Positions 9,055 to 17,722 of a stretch of DNA of 64,000 nucleotides are shown here, one piece after another. Source of the stretch: JBGSMX01 sp963790405 (GTDB lineage Bacteria > Actinomycetota > Coriobacteriia > Anaerosomatales > JAGXFU01); assembly GCA_963790405.1 (NCBI GenBank), contig CAWBOJ010000005.1, forward strand, positions 124,001 to 188,000, in the 5' to 3' direction. The position numbers were made by a program, and so were the translations under genes. Below the pieces are notes generated by a model. That model had not been told where the DNA came from, did not search any database, and worked only from the letters and a program-made list of their open reading frames with translations. Position 1 is the stretch's first letter. Every line of letters begins with the position of its first letter.

Positions 9055-10380
9055 GTACGGTGACGACGGTGAGTACGAGGTCGATCGTGACGATCGAGGA
9101 CGACGAGGCTGCATCTGCCGAGGAGACCTTCACCGCCACGACGTACAACTACTCGCCGGTTCTGGGGTTCACCGTGCCGATCGGCGGCGAAGATCACGGG
9201 CGGAACTTACGACAGCGCATGGTGGAGTGTGAGCGGTGGTTCACTCAATATCGAGATCGTGACGTTCAGGGATGCGGGCAACGACAGCCACTGTCCTACG
9301 TCGACATGGGGTGACGGAACACCGCGTGAACCGGCGGTCGTGACATCGCAGCCGGGGGGCAGTGTGGTCGGCACGATCACGGCCGGGCATGCCTAGGTCC
9401 GACACTGGAACGTACACCGTTACGGTCGAGCTCTAGGACGACGACGGAGGCTATGACGTCGGAACGTTCGACGTTGTGTGCGAGAACGTCGCGCCGGACA
9501 TCGATCACTGGTCACGAAGACGACTCCTCGGAGAGGAAGGTAGCGGCCATGACCGGTACGTTCGCCGACGTCGGGCTGCTCGGACACCCATGAGGCTACG
9601 GTCGACTGGGGCGATGGCGGTCCACCCGAACCTGCCGAGGTGGTCAGCCGCCAGGTGCGGAGACGACCGGCACGCTCACCGCGACGTCACGTCTACGCCG
9701 ACGAGGGCACCTACACGGCGACCGTCACGGTCACCGACGATGACGGCGGCGTCGGCACCGACACCTTCGAGGTGTTCGTGGCGCAACGTCGCGCCCACGA
9801 TCGAGTACTTCGGACCCGGTATCGGACCCGTTCGAGGGCCAGGTGGCCAGCGTCGTTGCGACATTCACCGATCTCGGCGTCGAGGACACGCATACCGCGA
9901 CCATCGATTGGGGCGACGGCTCTCCGCTCGAGCAGGCTCATCTCGTCGAGCCCAACAGCCCCGACGGCAGCGTGGACGCGACCCACACCTACGCAGACGA
10001 CGGTACCTACACGGTGACACTTACCGTACAAGACGATGACGACGGCATCGACACGGAGACGCTGATGGTCACCGTCACCAACGTGGCCCCCGAGCTCGAC
10101 GCAGGCCCCGATCGAGAGGCCGATCGAAGGCGAAGCTCGTCCCCATCATCCCGAGCTTCGTCGATCCTCGGCGATCCTGCGACAAACACATCCGGCACGG
10201 TCGACTGGGGAGACGGTTCGGCAATCCAGCCGGTGAAGGTCACTGAGCCCAACAGCCCCGCAGGCTCCTCGAGGCATCGCACACCTACGCCGACGACGGC
10301 GTCTACATCGTCACGTTCACCGTCGAAGATGAGGACGGTGGCATCGACACGGACACGGTCATGGTGACCGTGGACAATGT
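8475..10380 (+). pseudogene. Middle of the surface-protein gene: PKD repeats scattered over three frames
   Basis: The protein reads in turn as GTDTFTYWSFDGNLYSDP, DEGCGDSIDEYAWEIDGD, VDLPDGYYQVESFFDVW, FEGDEITITVEF ... DWGDGTE and several more PKD units (DWGDGSPLEQ near 9910, DWGDGSAIQ near 10205), each in a different frame from the last. At 8475, 8655, 8735 and 8895 the change is explained by one extra G or C. I see at least ten such events in this stretch and no in-frame start sites, so I treat it as one continuous coding region with insertion errors, not as separate genes. True gene decay cannot be excluded without reads. Confidence 0.6.
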
Positions 10381-11620
10381 GGCACCGTAGCATCTCGGGC
10401 GTCACGTTCTCCGATACGACACCCAAGACCGGGCAACTGCTCCAAGCATCAGTGACCTTCACTGACCCCGGCGTGCTCGACACGCACACGGCGATCTGGA
10501 ACTGGGGCGACGGCACGACCTCGGCAGGCATTGTGAGCGAGGCGGGCGGCTCGGGCAGCGTGGCCGGCTCGCACATCTACGCGACCGGCGGGACGTACAC
10601 CGCGAAGTGCACGGTGACTGACGAAGACGGCGACACGGGCACGAGCAGCAAGCCGGTTACGGTTGAGGCTGACACGCCTCCTCCGGTGGAGCCGACCGAG
10701 AAGACCGTCGTGCCTATCGCCGGCACGGACCGCTATCGCACCGCGGTGGAGGCCTCGCAAGAGTCCTACCCGACAGGTGCCGCCACCGTCGTGATCGCAA
10801 CTGGCGTGAACTGGCCGGATGCCCTGGGCGGCTCGGCGCTTGCTGGCGCTGTCGAAGGACCGCTGCTGCTCACCAAGCCCGGCGAGCTTCCCTCGGCGGT
10901 GGTATCTGAGATCACGCGGTTGGGTGCGACAAACGCCTACATCCTAGGCGGCACCGCAGCGGTGTCCCAAGCGGTCGAAGACGGACTGAACGCAAAGCTT
11001 ACCGGCACCGTGACACGCATCGCAGGTCCCAACCGCTACGGCACGGCCAATCTGGTCGCCGATGCTGTCATCAGGTTGCAAGGATCGAAGTTCGCAGGCG
11101 GCGCCTACATCGCCACAGGAGACAACTTCCCCGATGCTCTCGGCGCCTCGCCTCTGGCGGCCTCTTCAGGCACTCCGATCCTGCTCACCAAGACCGGTGG
11201 CACGCCGTATCTGCCTTCGAAGGTCGACTCTGCCGTGATCTTGGGCGGGGAGGCGGCGGTGACACCGGTGACGGAAGCCGCCGTGCGGACGGCACTAGGT
11301 ACCGCAAAGGTCACACGCGTCGGTGGCACGGACCGCTACGACACCGCGGCGAAAGTCGCCGACTACGGAGTGGCGCACGGGATGCATTGGGACGGCGTGG
11401 GTATCGCGACCGGCCTGGAGTTTCCCGATGCGCTGTCCGGAGGAGCCATGCTCGGCCAGATGGACTCGGTGCTGCTGCTCACCAAGCAGGCGAGTCTGGT
11501 GTCTGCTGCACGGCAGCGTCTCACAGCCACAAGGACGACATCGACACCGTGTACTTCATCGGAGGCACGGCGGCCGTGAACCAGAGCGTGCGAGACGAGG
11601 TAGCCAAGCTGATCGAGTAG
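10377..11620 (+). CDS. Surface protein C-terminal part: last PKD domain and three CWB2 cell-wall anchors
   Basis: The frame opens at 10377 and gives a final PKD domain (WNWGDGTT), a Pro-rich linker (DTPPPVEPTEK) and then three cell-wall-binding type 2 (PF04122) repeats of ~95 residues. Each shows IAGTDRYRTA / IAGPNRYGTA / VGGTDRYDTA followed by ATG..FPDAL and ILGG.AAV. Triple CWB2 repeats anchor proteins non-covalently to secondary wall polymers in Gram-positive bacteria. A further one-base shift near 11517 moves the end into another frame, where DTVYFIGGTAAVNQSVRDEV completes the third repeat and ends at 11620. The ATG at 10377 is only where the frame opens, not a real start. The cyclase gene starts eight bases after the stop. 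Confidence 0.78.
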
Positions 11621-11627
11621 GACGCCC

Positions 11628-14600
11628 ATGGACCCAAGCCCAGACGGCACCGCCACACCCACCGGTGAGCGCAAACACGCCACGGTTCTGTTCAGTGACG
11701 TCTCGGGCTTCACGGCGCTGTCCGAAGCGCTCGATCCGGAGGACTCGCGCGACATCGTCTCACGCATCCTCGGAGAGGCGGCACACGCTGTCGAGACCTA
11801 CGGGGGCCGCGTCGAGAAGCTCATGGGTGATGCCATCATGGCAGTGTTCGGCGTACCGACCGCACACGAAGACGATCCGGTCCGGGCGCTGCGGGCTGCC
11901 CTCGACATCCATTCATTCGTCGACGGCCTTAGCGAGGAGATCCTACGGACGACCGGTCACGAGATCCGGATGCACTCGGGTCTCAATACGGGCCTCGTGC
12001 TCACCGGTGAGATGGACCCCACGCAGGGCAGTGAGTCGCTGCTCGGAGACGCCGTGAACGTCGCGTCGCGGCTCACGTCGATCGCTGGTCCCGGCGAGAT
12101 CGTTGTGGGAGAGGAGACGTGGCGCAGGGCGCGGGGCGTCTTCGAGTTCGAGGAACTGGGCGAGCAGGCCGTGAAGGGGAGGGCCGAGGTCGTTCGGCCG
12201 TTCCGGCTCGTTCCCGGCGGCAGTCCGGTGCGCTCAGCGGCTCAGGCATCTCGGCGTCGCTCCCGCCTCGTAGGACGCGAGCAGGAGATGCGCGTTTTGC
12301 GCGAGGCTCTGGATGCCGCCAACCACGAGACCGGGTCGGTCGTGACCGTCCGAGGTGATGCCGGCACCGGCAAGAGCCGGCTGGTGGCCGAGTTCCGCGA
12401 TTCGCTGTCCGGTTCTGGAGTCGCCTGGCACGAGGGTCGGACGTTCAGCTACGCACAGAGCATCCCGTACTTCCTGTTCCGGAATCTCCTTGGCCAGGCG
12501 TGGGACATCGCCGAGGGCGACAACGCCGAGACTGTCCGCGCCAAGATCGATGCCGCCGTGCGGGGGCTTGTCGGCCAAGACACGACGGTCGTGCCGTACG
12601 TGAGCACGCTGTTCGGGGTCAAGTCCAGGGAAGTCGAGGAGTTGGATCCCGAGACGGCACGGACGCGGATCGAAGGTGCGCTCGAGGAAGTGGTCCGGGC
12701 ACTCACGGCTCACGGCACGACGGTCATCCACTTCGAGGATCTGCACTGGGCCGACACGTCTTCGCTCGGGGTCGTGAGGCGGCTGCTGGACGCCCGGCTT
12801 CCGGGCGCGGCAATCCTCTGCGTATCGAGGCCTTCGGTCGATCTACTCCACCGAAGTGCCGCGCGGTCGGGCGATGCGGCGACATCGGCGATTCTGCTTT
12901 CGGAGCTGACCGAGGAAGACTCACGCGCGATGCTCGCGTCGATGCTCGATGCTGCTGCCCTGGACGACGAGCTGTGCGAGGTGCTCTTGCGGCGCGCCGA
13001 GGGCAACCCGTTCTTCCTCGAAGAGACGGTCAACTCGCTGCTGGAACAGGGACTTCTGGTCGAGGGAGTCGACGGGTGGAGCCTGGCGGGCGACCCCGCA
13101 TCGCTCGATATCCCGACGACCGTGCAGGGAGTAATCGCCGCCCGCGTCGATCGGCTTCCGTCTGACGCGAAGCACGTACTGGGAGAGGCCTCAGTGATCG
13201 GGAGGCGGTTCCACCATCGTGTTCTGGAGTACGTGTCGGAAAGCGGGGATGGACGACTGGAATCGTCCCTGCGAGCGCTCTGCGATTCTGACCTGATCAA
13301 GCCCGTTGGAGACGGTGGGGAGCGAGAGTACGCTTTCAGACACGTGCTCATGCAAGACGTCGTGTACGACGGATTGCTGCGTTCCGATCGAGCGCGAATC
13401 CACGAGCGTGTTGGCGAGGCCATCGAGAGCCTGTTCTCCGATCGACTCGGCGATTTCGATGAAGTCCTTGCCCTGCACTTCTCGACAGCCGCATCGAATG
13501 AGAAGGCGCTGGGGTATCTCATGGCCTCGGGCAAGAAGGCGCTTGCCCGCTACGCGCTCGACGACGCACATGACTACTACGCGCGGGCGTACGATCTGCT
13601 CGATCACGATGACCGCTCCATCGAAGAAGACCTCGCTTTGCTCGACGTGGCGAATCAGTGGGGACTCGTGCACTGGTACAAGCAAGAGAACGATCGTCTG
13701 CTCGATCTGCTGGCGAAACACCGGGACCTGGCGGAGTCCGGAATCGATCCGCTTCGGTCCGGGATCTACCTATCGTGGCTCGGCCTGGCGCTGTGGGCTT
13801 GCATGCGACCAGGGGAGTCCTACGAGGTGCTGCATCACGCGCTCGAGCTCGGTCTCGAGGCAAACGATCCGGCGGCAATCGGATACGCGCATGCACGGCT
13901 GGCGATGCTGTGCTCCGACATCGGTCTGCTCGACGAGGGAGCCGAGCACGGTGACCGGGCGATGGCCATGTCGCTGCGCGTCAATGACGGTGACCTGTAC
14001 AGCTTCGCCCGATGCTACGCGGCGGTCGTGTGGCTGTACAAAGGTGACATCGTGCACGTTCGCGAGATTGCCGAGGACCTTCTCGACTACGCCGAGCGGC
14101 ACGCCCATGGCCGGAGCCTGTGCATGGGATACTTCGACATGGGACTGTGGTGCCTCGGAGACGGGGACAATGTTGCTGCCGTCGACTGGTTCCGTAGATC
14201 GGTGCAGGTCTCGGAAGATCCGTTCTACCGGTTGTTCCCCAGCCTCCAGCTAGGAATGGCGTGCCTGTTCGCGGGACTGTACGACGAGGCCGAAGCGCCG
14301 CTGGCATACGCCTACGAGCATGCGCACGCGAATGGATTCGAGTATCTCGCGTACATGGCCGCCCCGCATCTCGCCTCGGTGCAGATTGCGCAGGGCCACA
14401 TGGCCGAGGGGATGCGCGATCTCGAGCACGCGCGCGATCGACTTCGCGACGAGGGCTGCCTCACGCACTATGCAATCGCCGAGATGCTTCTCGGCAGCGT
14501 GTTCGCCGAGATGGCGACGTCCAAGGAACTCCCGTCCCTGCGAGAAATCGTCGGCAACCTCGGCTTCCTCGTGCGCTACGTCCCCCGCGCCTCGCGCCTG

Positions 14601-14819
14601 GCCGAGGAGCATCTACGCACAGCAGCCGGGGTCTTCGAGGAGATTGGATCTGCTCACCTGGCCGCCTGGACCAACCTGGCGTTGGCGGAGTTCCTCGTGA
14701 CCAAGCGACGGAGCGACGAGGCGCGCGCTCTTCTCGAGGAGGCCATCCCGACGTTCGACGCGTGCGGGATCGAGACGGACGGTCAGAAGGCTCGCGCCTT
14801 GCTGCGCACCCTGGTGTAG
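11628..14819 (+). CDS. Class III adenylate/guanylate cyclase fused to a STAND-type ATPase and helical repeats
   Basis: A 1063-residue cytoplasmic signalling protein. Residues ~15-180 are a class III cyclase with both metal-binding aspartates (LFSDVSGFT and KLMGDAIMAVFG) and the transition-state segment LLGDAVNVASRL, so it should be active, making cAMP or cGMP. A STAND/AAA NTPase follows, with P-loop GDAGTGKSRL (~residue 245) and Walker B VIHFEDLHWAD (~370). The rest (~600-1063) is helical TPR-like repeats, which in this family sense partners and gate the ATPase. There is no transmembrane segment. It starts right behind the CWB2 surface-protein gene on the same strand and is probably co-transcribed. 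The substrate and signal cannot be read from the sequence. Confidence 0.88.
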   Translation: MDPSPDGTATPTGERKHATVLFSDVSGFTALSEALDPEDSRDIVSRILGEAAHAVETYGGRVEKLMGDAIMAVFGVPTAHEDDPVRALRAALDIHSFVDGLSEEILRTTGHEIRMHSGLNTGLVLTGEMDPTQGSESLLGDAVNVASRLTSIAGPGEIVVGEETWRRARGVFEFEELGEQAVKGRAEVVRPFRLVPGGSPVRSAAQASRRRSRLVGREQEMRVLREALDAANHETGSVVTVRGDAGTGKSRLVAEFRDSLSGSGVAWHEGRTFSYAQSIPYFLFRNLLGQAWDIAEGDNAETVRAKIDAAVRGLVGQDTTVVPYVSTLFGVKSREVEELDPETARTRIEGALEEVVRALTAHGTTVIHFEDLHWADTSSLGVVRRLLDARLPGAAILCVSRPSVDLLHRSAARSGDAATSAILLSELTEEDSRAMLASMLDAAALDDELCEVLLRRAEGNPFFLEETVNSLLEQGLLVEGVDGWSLAGDPASLDIPTTVQGVIAARVDRLPSDAKHVLGEASVIGRRFHHRVLEYVSESGDGRLESSLRALCDSDLIKPVGDGGEREYAFRHVLMQDVVYDGLLRSDRARIHERVGEAIESLFSDRLGDFDEVLALHFSTAASNEKALGYLMASGKKALARYALDDAHDYYARAYDLLDHDDRSIEEDLALLDVANQWGLVHWYKQENDRLLDLLAKHRDLAESGIDPLRSGIYLSWLGLALWACMRPGESYEVLHHALELGLEANDPAAIGYAHARLAMLCSDIGLLDEGAEHGDRAMAMSLRVNDGDLYSFARCYAAVVWLYKGDIVHVREIAEDLLDYAERHAHGRSLCMGYFDMGLWCLGDGDNVAAVDWFRRSVQVSEDPFYRLFPSLQLGMACLFAGLYDEAEAPLAYAYEHAHANGFEYLAYMAAPHLASVQIAQGHMAEGMRDLEHARDRLRDEGCLTHYAIAEMLLGSVFAEMATSKELPSLREIVGNLGFLVRYVPRASRLAEEHLRTAAGVFEEIGSAHLAAWTNLALAEFLVTKRRSDEARALLEEAIPTFDACGIETDGQKARALLRTLV

Positions 14820-14851
14820 TCGAGAGGCGACGCCTCTAGCGCCCGCCGCTC

Positions 14852-15382
14852 CTACTCCGGCACGAACCACTTCGAGCTTGCACGGGTCCACCCGTTCGAC
14901 GTGGCCTCAGCAGTCACGATCATCGGTCGCCCTCGTGCGTCGTCAGGAATCCAGCGCATACATGATGCAGCGCCCTGGGCGTTGGTGCGATCGATACACG
15001 AATGGCTTCCGGCTTCTGAGCTTAGCGTGAAGACCACCCGGGCTCCTCTGACTGGTTCGGCGCCCTCAGACACGTGTGCCACTGTCACAAGGAAGGCACC
15101 GGATTGCACCCCTCCGACTGGTTTGCCGAGCGCCTCAGAGATCGAATTGCCGTCCCACTCAATGGTGCCGACATCGATAGCCGGGTCGTAGCGGGAGCCA
15201 GCGGTCGGGTACGGCAGCCGTCCTTCGGAGGGACGCGGGAGCGTTGCCCATGCCTGAATCGTTGAGTGATTGAAGACGAAGAACCACACGCAGGAGATCA
15301 TGCTGCACGCCACGACGACACCGGCGACGAAGTATCGTCTTCGCCGGCGCTGCGTAGTCAGAATGTTGGCATCCCCGCGCAT
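14852..15382 (-). CDS. Membrane-anchored protein with a C-terminal Ig-like (invasin-type) domain
   Basis: 176 residues. A short basic N-terminus (RRRRRYF) precedes one hydrophobic helix (VAGVVVACSMISCVWFFVF, ~residues 18-38) that acts as a signal anchor, with the rest outside. Residues ~95-176 fit a bacterial Ig-like group 1 fold: VTVAHVSEG...PVRGARVVFTLSS, then TNAQGAASC and IVTAEATSNGW. Two cysteines (in HSCIDRT and ASCMRW) could form a disulfide. Ig-like domains of this type usually mediate binding, with no catalytic role. Its function is unknown. It is convergent with the cyclase gene; only ~30 bases separate the stops. Confidence 0.65.
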   Translation of the reverse strand: MRGDANILTTQRRRRRYFVAGVVVACSMISCVWFFVFNHSTIQAWATLPRPSEGRLPYPTAGSRYDPAIDVGTIEWDGNSISEALGKPVGGVQSGAFLVTVAHVSEGAEPVRGARVVFTLSSEAGSHSCIDRTNAQGAASCMRWIPDDARGRPMIVTAEATSNGWTRASSKWFVPE

Positions 15383-15486
15383 GCCCGTACCCCCGAGTCG
15401 AAGGTTTCGTACCGAAAAGTATCGGTTGCAGGCATGCGTTGACTTGAATCAGCCTGCACAGACGGGGTATTTGGAGGCGAACGCAA

Positions 15487-15516
15487 GACCGGCGCCACGG
15501 GTGGGTGACGCCGGTC
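15487..15516 (-). terminator. Hairpin downstream of the DUF2089/SHOCT operon
   Basis: GACCGGCG and CGCCGGTC pair over eight bases around a 14-base loop, 57 bases beyond the stop of the last operon gene on the minus strand. The following minus-strand bases (TTGCGTT) are only moderately T-rich, so termination may be partial. Confidence 0.45.
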
Positions 15517-15572
15517 GGAAGGACGCTCCGCAGCGCGGGAGCGTGTGTGCGCGGGGGGTTTGCCGCTGCGGT

Positions 15573-16019
15573 CTACTCGCAATACACGCGGACGTTGTCG
15601 CCGTTTGCCGAGTCGATGTTGACCTCCATCTCGCGCAGGGCGACAAGCAGGTCCTCGATGTCCTCCGGCTTGAGGTTCTGGAAGTCGATCGACATCCCGT
15701 GCTCGGACATGGAGTCGCTGATCTGATCCATCGCCTGCGGGGGGATGAGCGACGTGAGCTTCAGTCCTGCCCTTAGGAGCTGCAGCGGAACCTTCACGTC
15801 CACGTTGTCACCGTCGGTGCTGATGATCTTCACGTAGAGGAACTTCGGTGCGCCGAGAGGTGCGTTTGCATCGTTGGTGTCGGGGCCGCTGCCCGGTGCG
15901 GGCGCGGTGGCTACGGCGGATGCGGTGGCGCCAAGGGCGTCGAGCAGCCGCTCGGCTTCCTCGGCAGAGATCTTGCCGGCGGCGAGCATGTTCAGGATTC
16001 GTGCGCGGTCTTCACTCAT
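15573..16019 (-). CDS. SHOCT-like domain protein (YvlB N-terminal type)
   Basis: 148 residues. The N-terminus RILNMLAAGKISAEEAERLL is the short helical SHOCT-like/YvlB motif, thought to promote oligomerisation. An Ala/Pro linker (residues ~33-52) leads to a C-terminal domain containing FLYVKIISTDGDNVDVKVPL, as found at the start of DUF4097-type beta-helix domains, and an acidic end with QNLKPEDIEDLLVALREME. It is the last gene of a three-gene operon, with AAGGAG before the ATG and 15 bases after the membrane-protein stop. Proteins of this type often sit in envelope-stress operons, but no direct function is known. Confidence 0.7.
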   Translation of the reverse strand: MSEDRARILNMLAAGKISAEEAERLLDALGATASAVATAPAPGSGPDTNDANAPLGAPKFLYVKIISTDGDNVDVKVPLQLLRAGLKLTSLIPPQAMDQISDSMSEHGMSIDFQNLKPEDIEDLLVALREMEVNIDSANGDNVRVYCE

Positions 16020-16034
16020 CGGTCTACTCCTTCG

Positions 16035-16313
16035 CTAGACGAGTCGGAAATCAATGGTTGCGTCGGAGCTGTCCACGAACACGGTCAGCCCCCGGAGTGC
16101 GTCGAGCACTCCAAGACAGGCGAGCAGGAATCGCGTGTAGCTGTGATACCGCGCGCCTGCCAGGTAGGTCAGGATGTCGGCGGTGATGGCCACAGCCAGC
16201 GCGACGAGGAACATGAAGAGCAGCAGTGGCCATAGCAAGAAGATCGGGAGCCACAGGCCCCATTCGCGTCCTTCGCCACGGAAGCCGATCCTGACGAGAC
16301 TCGGAGGAATCAT
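16035..16313 (-). CDS. Small membrane protein of the DUF2089/SHOCT operon
   Basis: 92 residues with one long or two closely spaced hydrophobic segments (WLPIFLLWPLLLFMFLVALA and following ITADILTYLA, residues ~21-52). The rest is short and ends TIDFRLV. Its ATG overlaps the stop of the DUF2089 gene by four bases and it is followed by the SHOCT-like gene, so all three are made together. I do not recognise a family. Confidence 0.65.
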   Translation of the reverse strand: MIPPSLVRIGFRGEGREWGLWLPIFLLWPLLLFMFLVALAVAITADILTYLAGARYHSYTRFLLACLGVLDALRGLTVFVDSSDATIDFRLV

Positions 16314-16672
16314 GTCGACAACCTCCCCAACGCCTCTTCCGCGGTGATCTCACCGCGTTCAAGCATGCCGAGGGTCTCCTCGCGTTCGTTGGTCGTCTGG
16401 ACCTCGACGAGCTGGAGTCGCTCGGTGATGCGGTTCAGCCGGCCCTTGATGGTCGGGTAGCTGACTCCGAACGCTTTCTCCATGTGCTTGATGGAGCCGT
16501 GTGCCCGTACGAACTCACCGACGAACACCTGGTCCGCGTAGGACAGCCGGGCGAGCAAGGGGAGCTCGAACTCTCCCTGGATCTCGATGTCGGTGTCGGC
16601 CACGCGGACGCCGGTGACGACGAAGTCTCTGTCGCCGGTGAGATCCGTGAGCTTGTGCCAATCGTGTGTCAT
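16310..16672 (-). CDS. DUF2089-family transcriptional regulator
   Basis: 120 residues. The core LSYADQVFVGEFVRAHGSIK and MEKAFGVSYPTIKGRLNRI is the DUF2089 helix-turn-helix. The zinc-ribbon that begins many family members is absent. The last 25 residues, MLERGEITAEEALGRLS, are a SHOCT-like motif that also begins the third protein of this operon. The start at 16672 has GGAAGGAG seven bases upstream; a start further upstream would lie inside the promoter. It is first in the operon behind a strong consensus promoter, so it probably controls its own operon. Confidence 0.78.
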   Translation of the reverse strand: MTHDWHKLTDLTGDRDFVVTGVRVADTDIEIQGEFELPLLARLSYADQVFVGEFVRAHGSIKHMEKAFGVSYPTIKGRLNRITERLQLVEVQTTNEREETLGMLERGEITAEEALGRLST

Positions 16673-16700
16673 GCGGTGTCTCCTTCCCTTATCTGAAGCG

Positions 16701-16729
16701 AATGTATACCCGTAAATTGAGAAAGTCAA
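16701..16729 (-). promoter_or_regulatory. Consensus promoter of the DUF2089 operon
   Basis: On the minus strand: -35 TTGACT (16724-16729), a 17-base spacer, -10 TACATT (16701-16706). It is the best sigma-70-type match I found in the window and lies about 30 bases from the DUF2089 start. Confidence 0.72.
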
Positions 16730-16835
16730 GCACCGACTTCACAAAATCAAGCGCGTAGCCACACATGCGTGAGATTCCGCAGGTTGGAGCCGGCTCAGAG
16801 CCTAGTTTGGGGTGAGCCGCAAGATAGGGGTCGGA

Positions 16836-16865
16836 TTGCCCCGTGACCACCGGGGGGCTTACAAT
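16836..16865 (+). promoter_or_regulatory. Promoter of the AbrB/PIN toxin-antitoxin pair
   Basis: -35-like TTGCCC (16836-16841), an 18-base spacer and -10 TACAAT (16860-16865), 45 bases before the antitoxin ATG. The same TTGCCC box precedes the tRNA-Pro promoter later in the window. Confidence 0.5.
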
Positions 16866-16909
16866 CGGAGCGACAGGTAAGACACGCGAGTGGCAACGGG
16901 GTGATCGAG

Positions 16910-17167
16910 ATGTACGTGACCGTGTCGTCGAAGGGGCAAATCGTGATCCCGTCTGACATCCGCAAGCGCTACTCGATCCAGGAAGGCGATCGTCTCGGCA
17001 TCGTTGAGTACGGCTCGCATGTCTCGCTCGTGCCGGTGCCCGACGACCCCATCGCATTTATGCGCGGGGCGCTCAAAGGGACCGGGCTCACGACCGACGA
17101 CTTCGTGGCTGAGCGTCGGGCCGAACGAGTCGCCGAAGAGGACGAGGCATCTCGGTGGGACCGGTAG
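16910..17167 (+). CDS. AbrB/SpoVT-type antitoxin (swapped-hairpin DNA-binding)
   Basis: An 85-residue protein beginning MYVTVSSKGQIVIPSDIRKR, the classic AbrB/MazE/VapB swapped-hairpin beta barrel that binds DNA as a dimer. The charged C-terminus (VAERRAERVAEEDEASRW) is the likely toxin-binding tail. A GTG at 16901 is in frame, but GGGGTG lies at good spacing before the ATG at 16910, so I prefer that. It overlaps the PIN gene by 13 bases. Expected role: it neutralises the toxin and represses the operon. Confidence 0.83.
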   Translation: MYVTVSSKGQIVIPSDIRKRYSIQEGDRLGIVEYGSHVSLVPVPDDPIAFMRGALKGTGLTTDDFVAERRAERVAEEDEASRWDR

Positions 17168-17565
17168 TCCTCGACGCGCACCCGGTCATGGAGCTACTCA
17201 CCGACGGCGCGAGGGCAGCAGACGTGCAGGCCGTGCTTCGCGAGGCGCAGGCGTGCGACGTCTGTCTACCGATGTGCGTCGTGAACTGGGGCGAAGTCGT
17301 CTACAACATCCATGCGAGGGCAGGCGAGCGGGTGGATGATCTGCTGATGGCGCTCGAGGCGCTGCCGATCGCGACGGTCGATGCGGACCGCACGCTGACG
17401 TCACGGGCTGCGCTCATCAAGGCGGGGCATGGTTTGGGCTACGCCGACAGCTTCGCGGCAGCGTTGGCCATCATGCTGGACGCGCCGCTCCTCACGGGCG
17501 ATCCGGACTTTCTGCCGCTGCAGGAGGCGGGACTCAAGCTGCGGTTCCTTGGCAAGGGAGGTTAG
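17155..17565 (+). CDS. PIN-domain ribonuclease toxin (VapC family)
   Basis: 136 residues with the four acidic PIN positions: VVLDAHPVM (Asp), VVNWGEVVYN (Glu), GLGYADSFAAALA (Asp) and LLTGDPDFLPL (Asp). The pattern WGEVVYN and the C-terminus LQEAGLKLRFL are typical of VapC-type toxins paired with AbrB-like antitoxins. It starts with GTG inside the antitoxin gene, which couples their translation. Unlike the other PIN gene at 4437, its antitoxin is of the AbrB class, so the two systems are not recent copies of one another. Confidence 0.86.
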   Translation: MGPVVLDAHPVMELLTDGARAADVQAVLREAQACDVCLPMCVVNWGEVVYNIHARAGERVDDLLMALEALPIATVDADRTLTSRAALIKAGHGLGYADSFAAALAIMLDAPLLTGDPDFLPLQEAGLKLRFLGKGG

Positions 17566-17722
17566 CGGAGCACACCGAGGCATTTGGGGCCTGCACAGAG
17601 TCCACTCGGGTCCGTCTTGCCAAGTCTCGCGAACGAGAACCTGCACATTCTCTCCGTGCTACAATCCGTATGCTCAGCGCCCCCAGGCGCGAGCCGAGAA
17701 GACCACTGTGAGCAGGGGAAAC

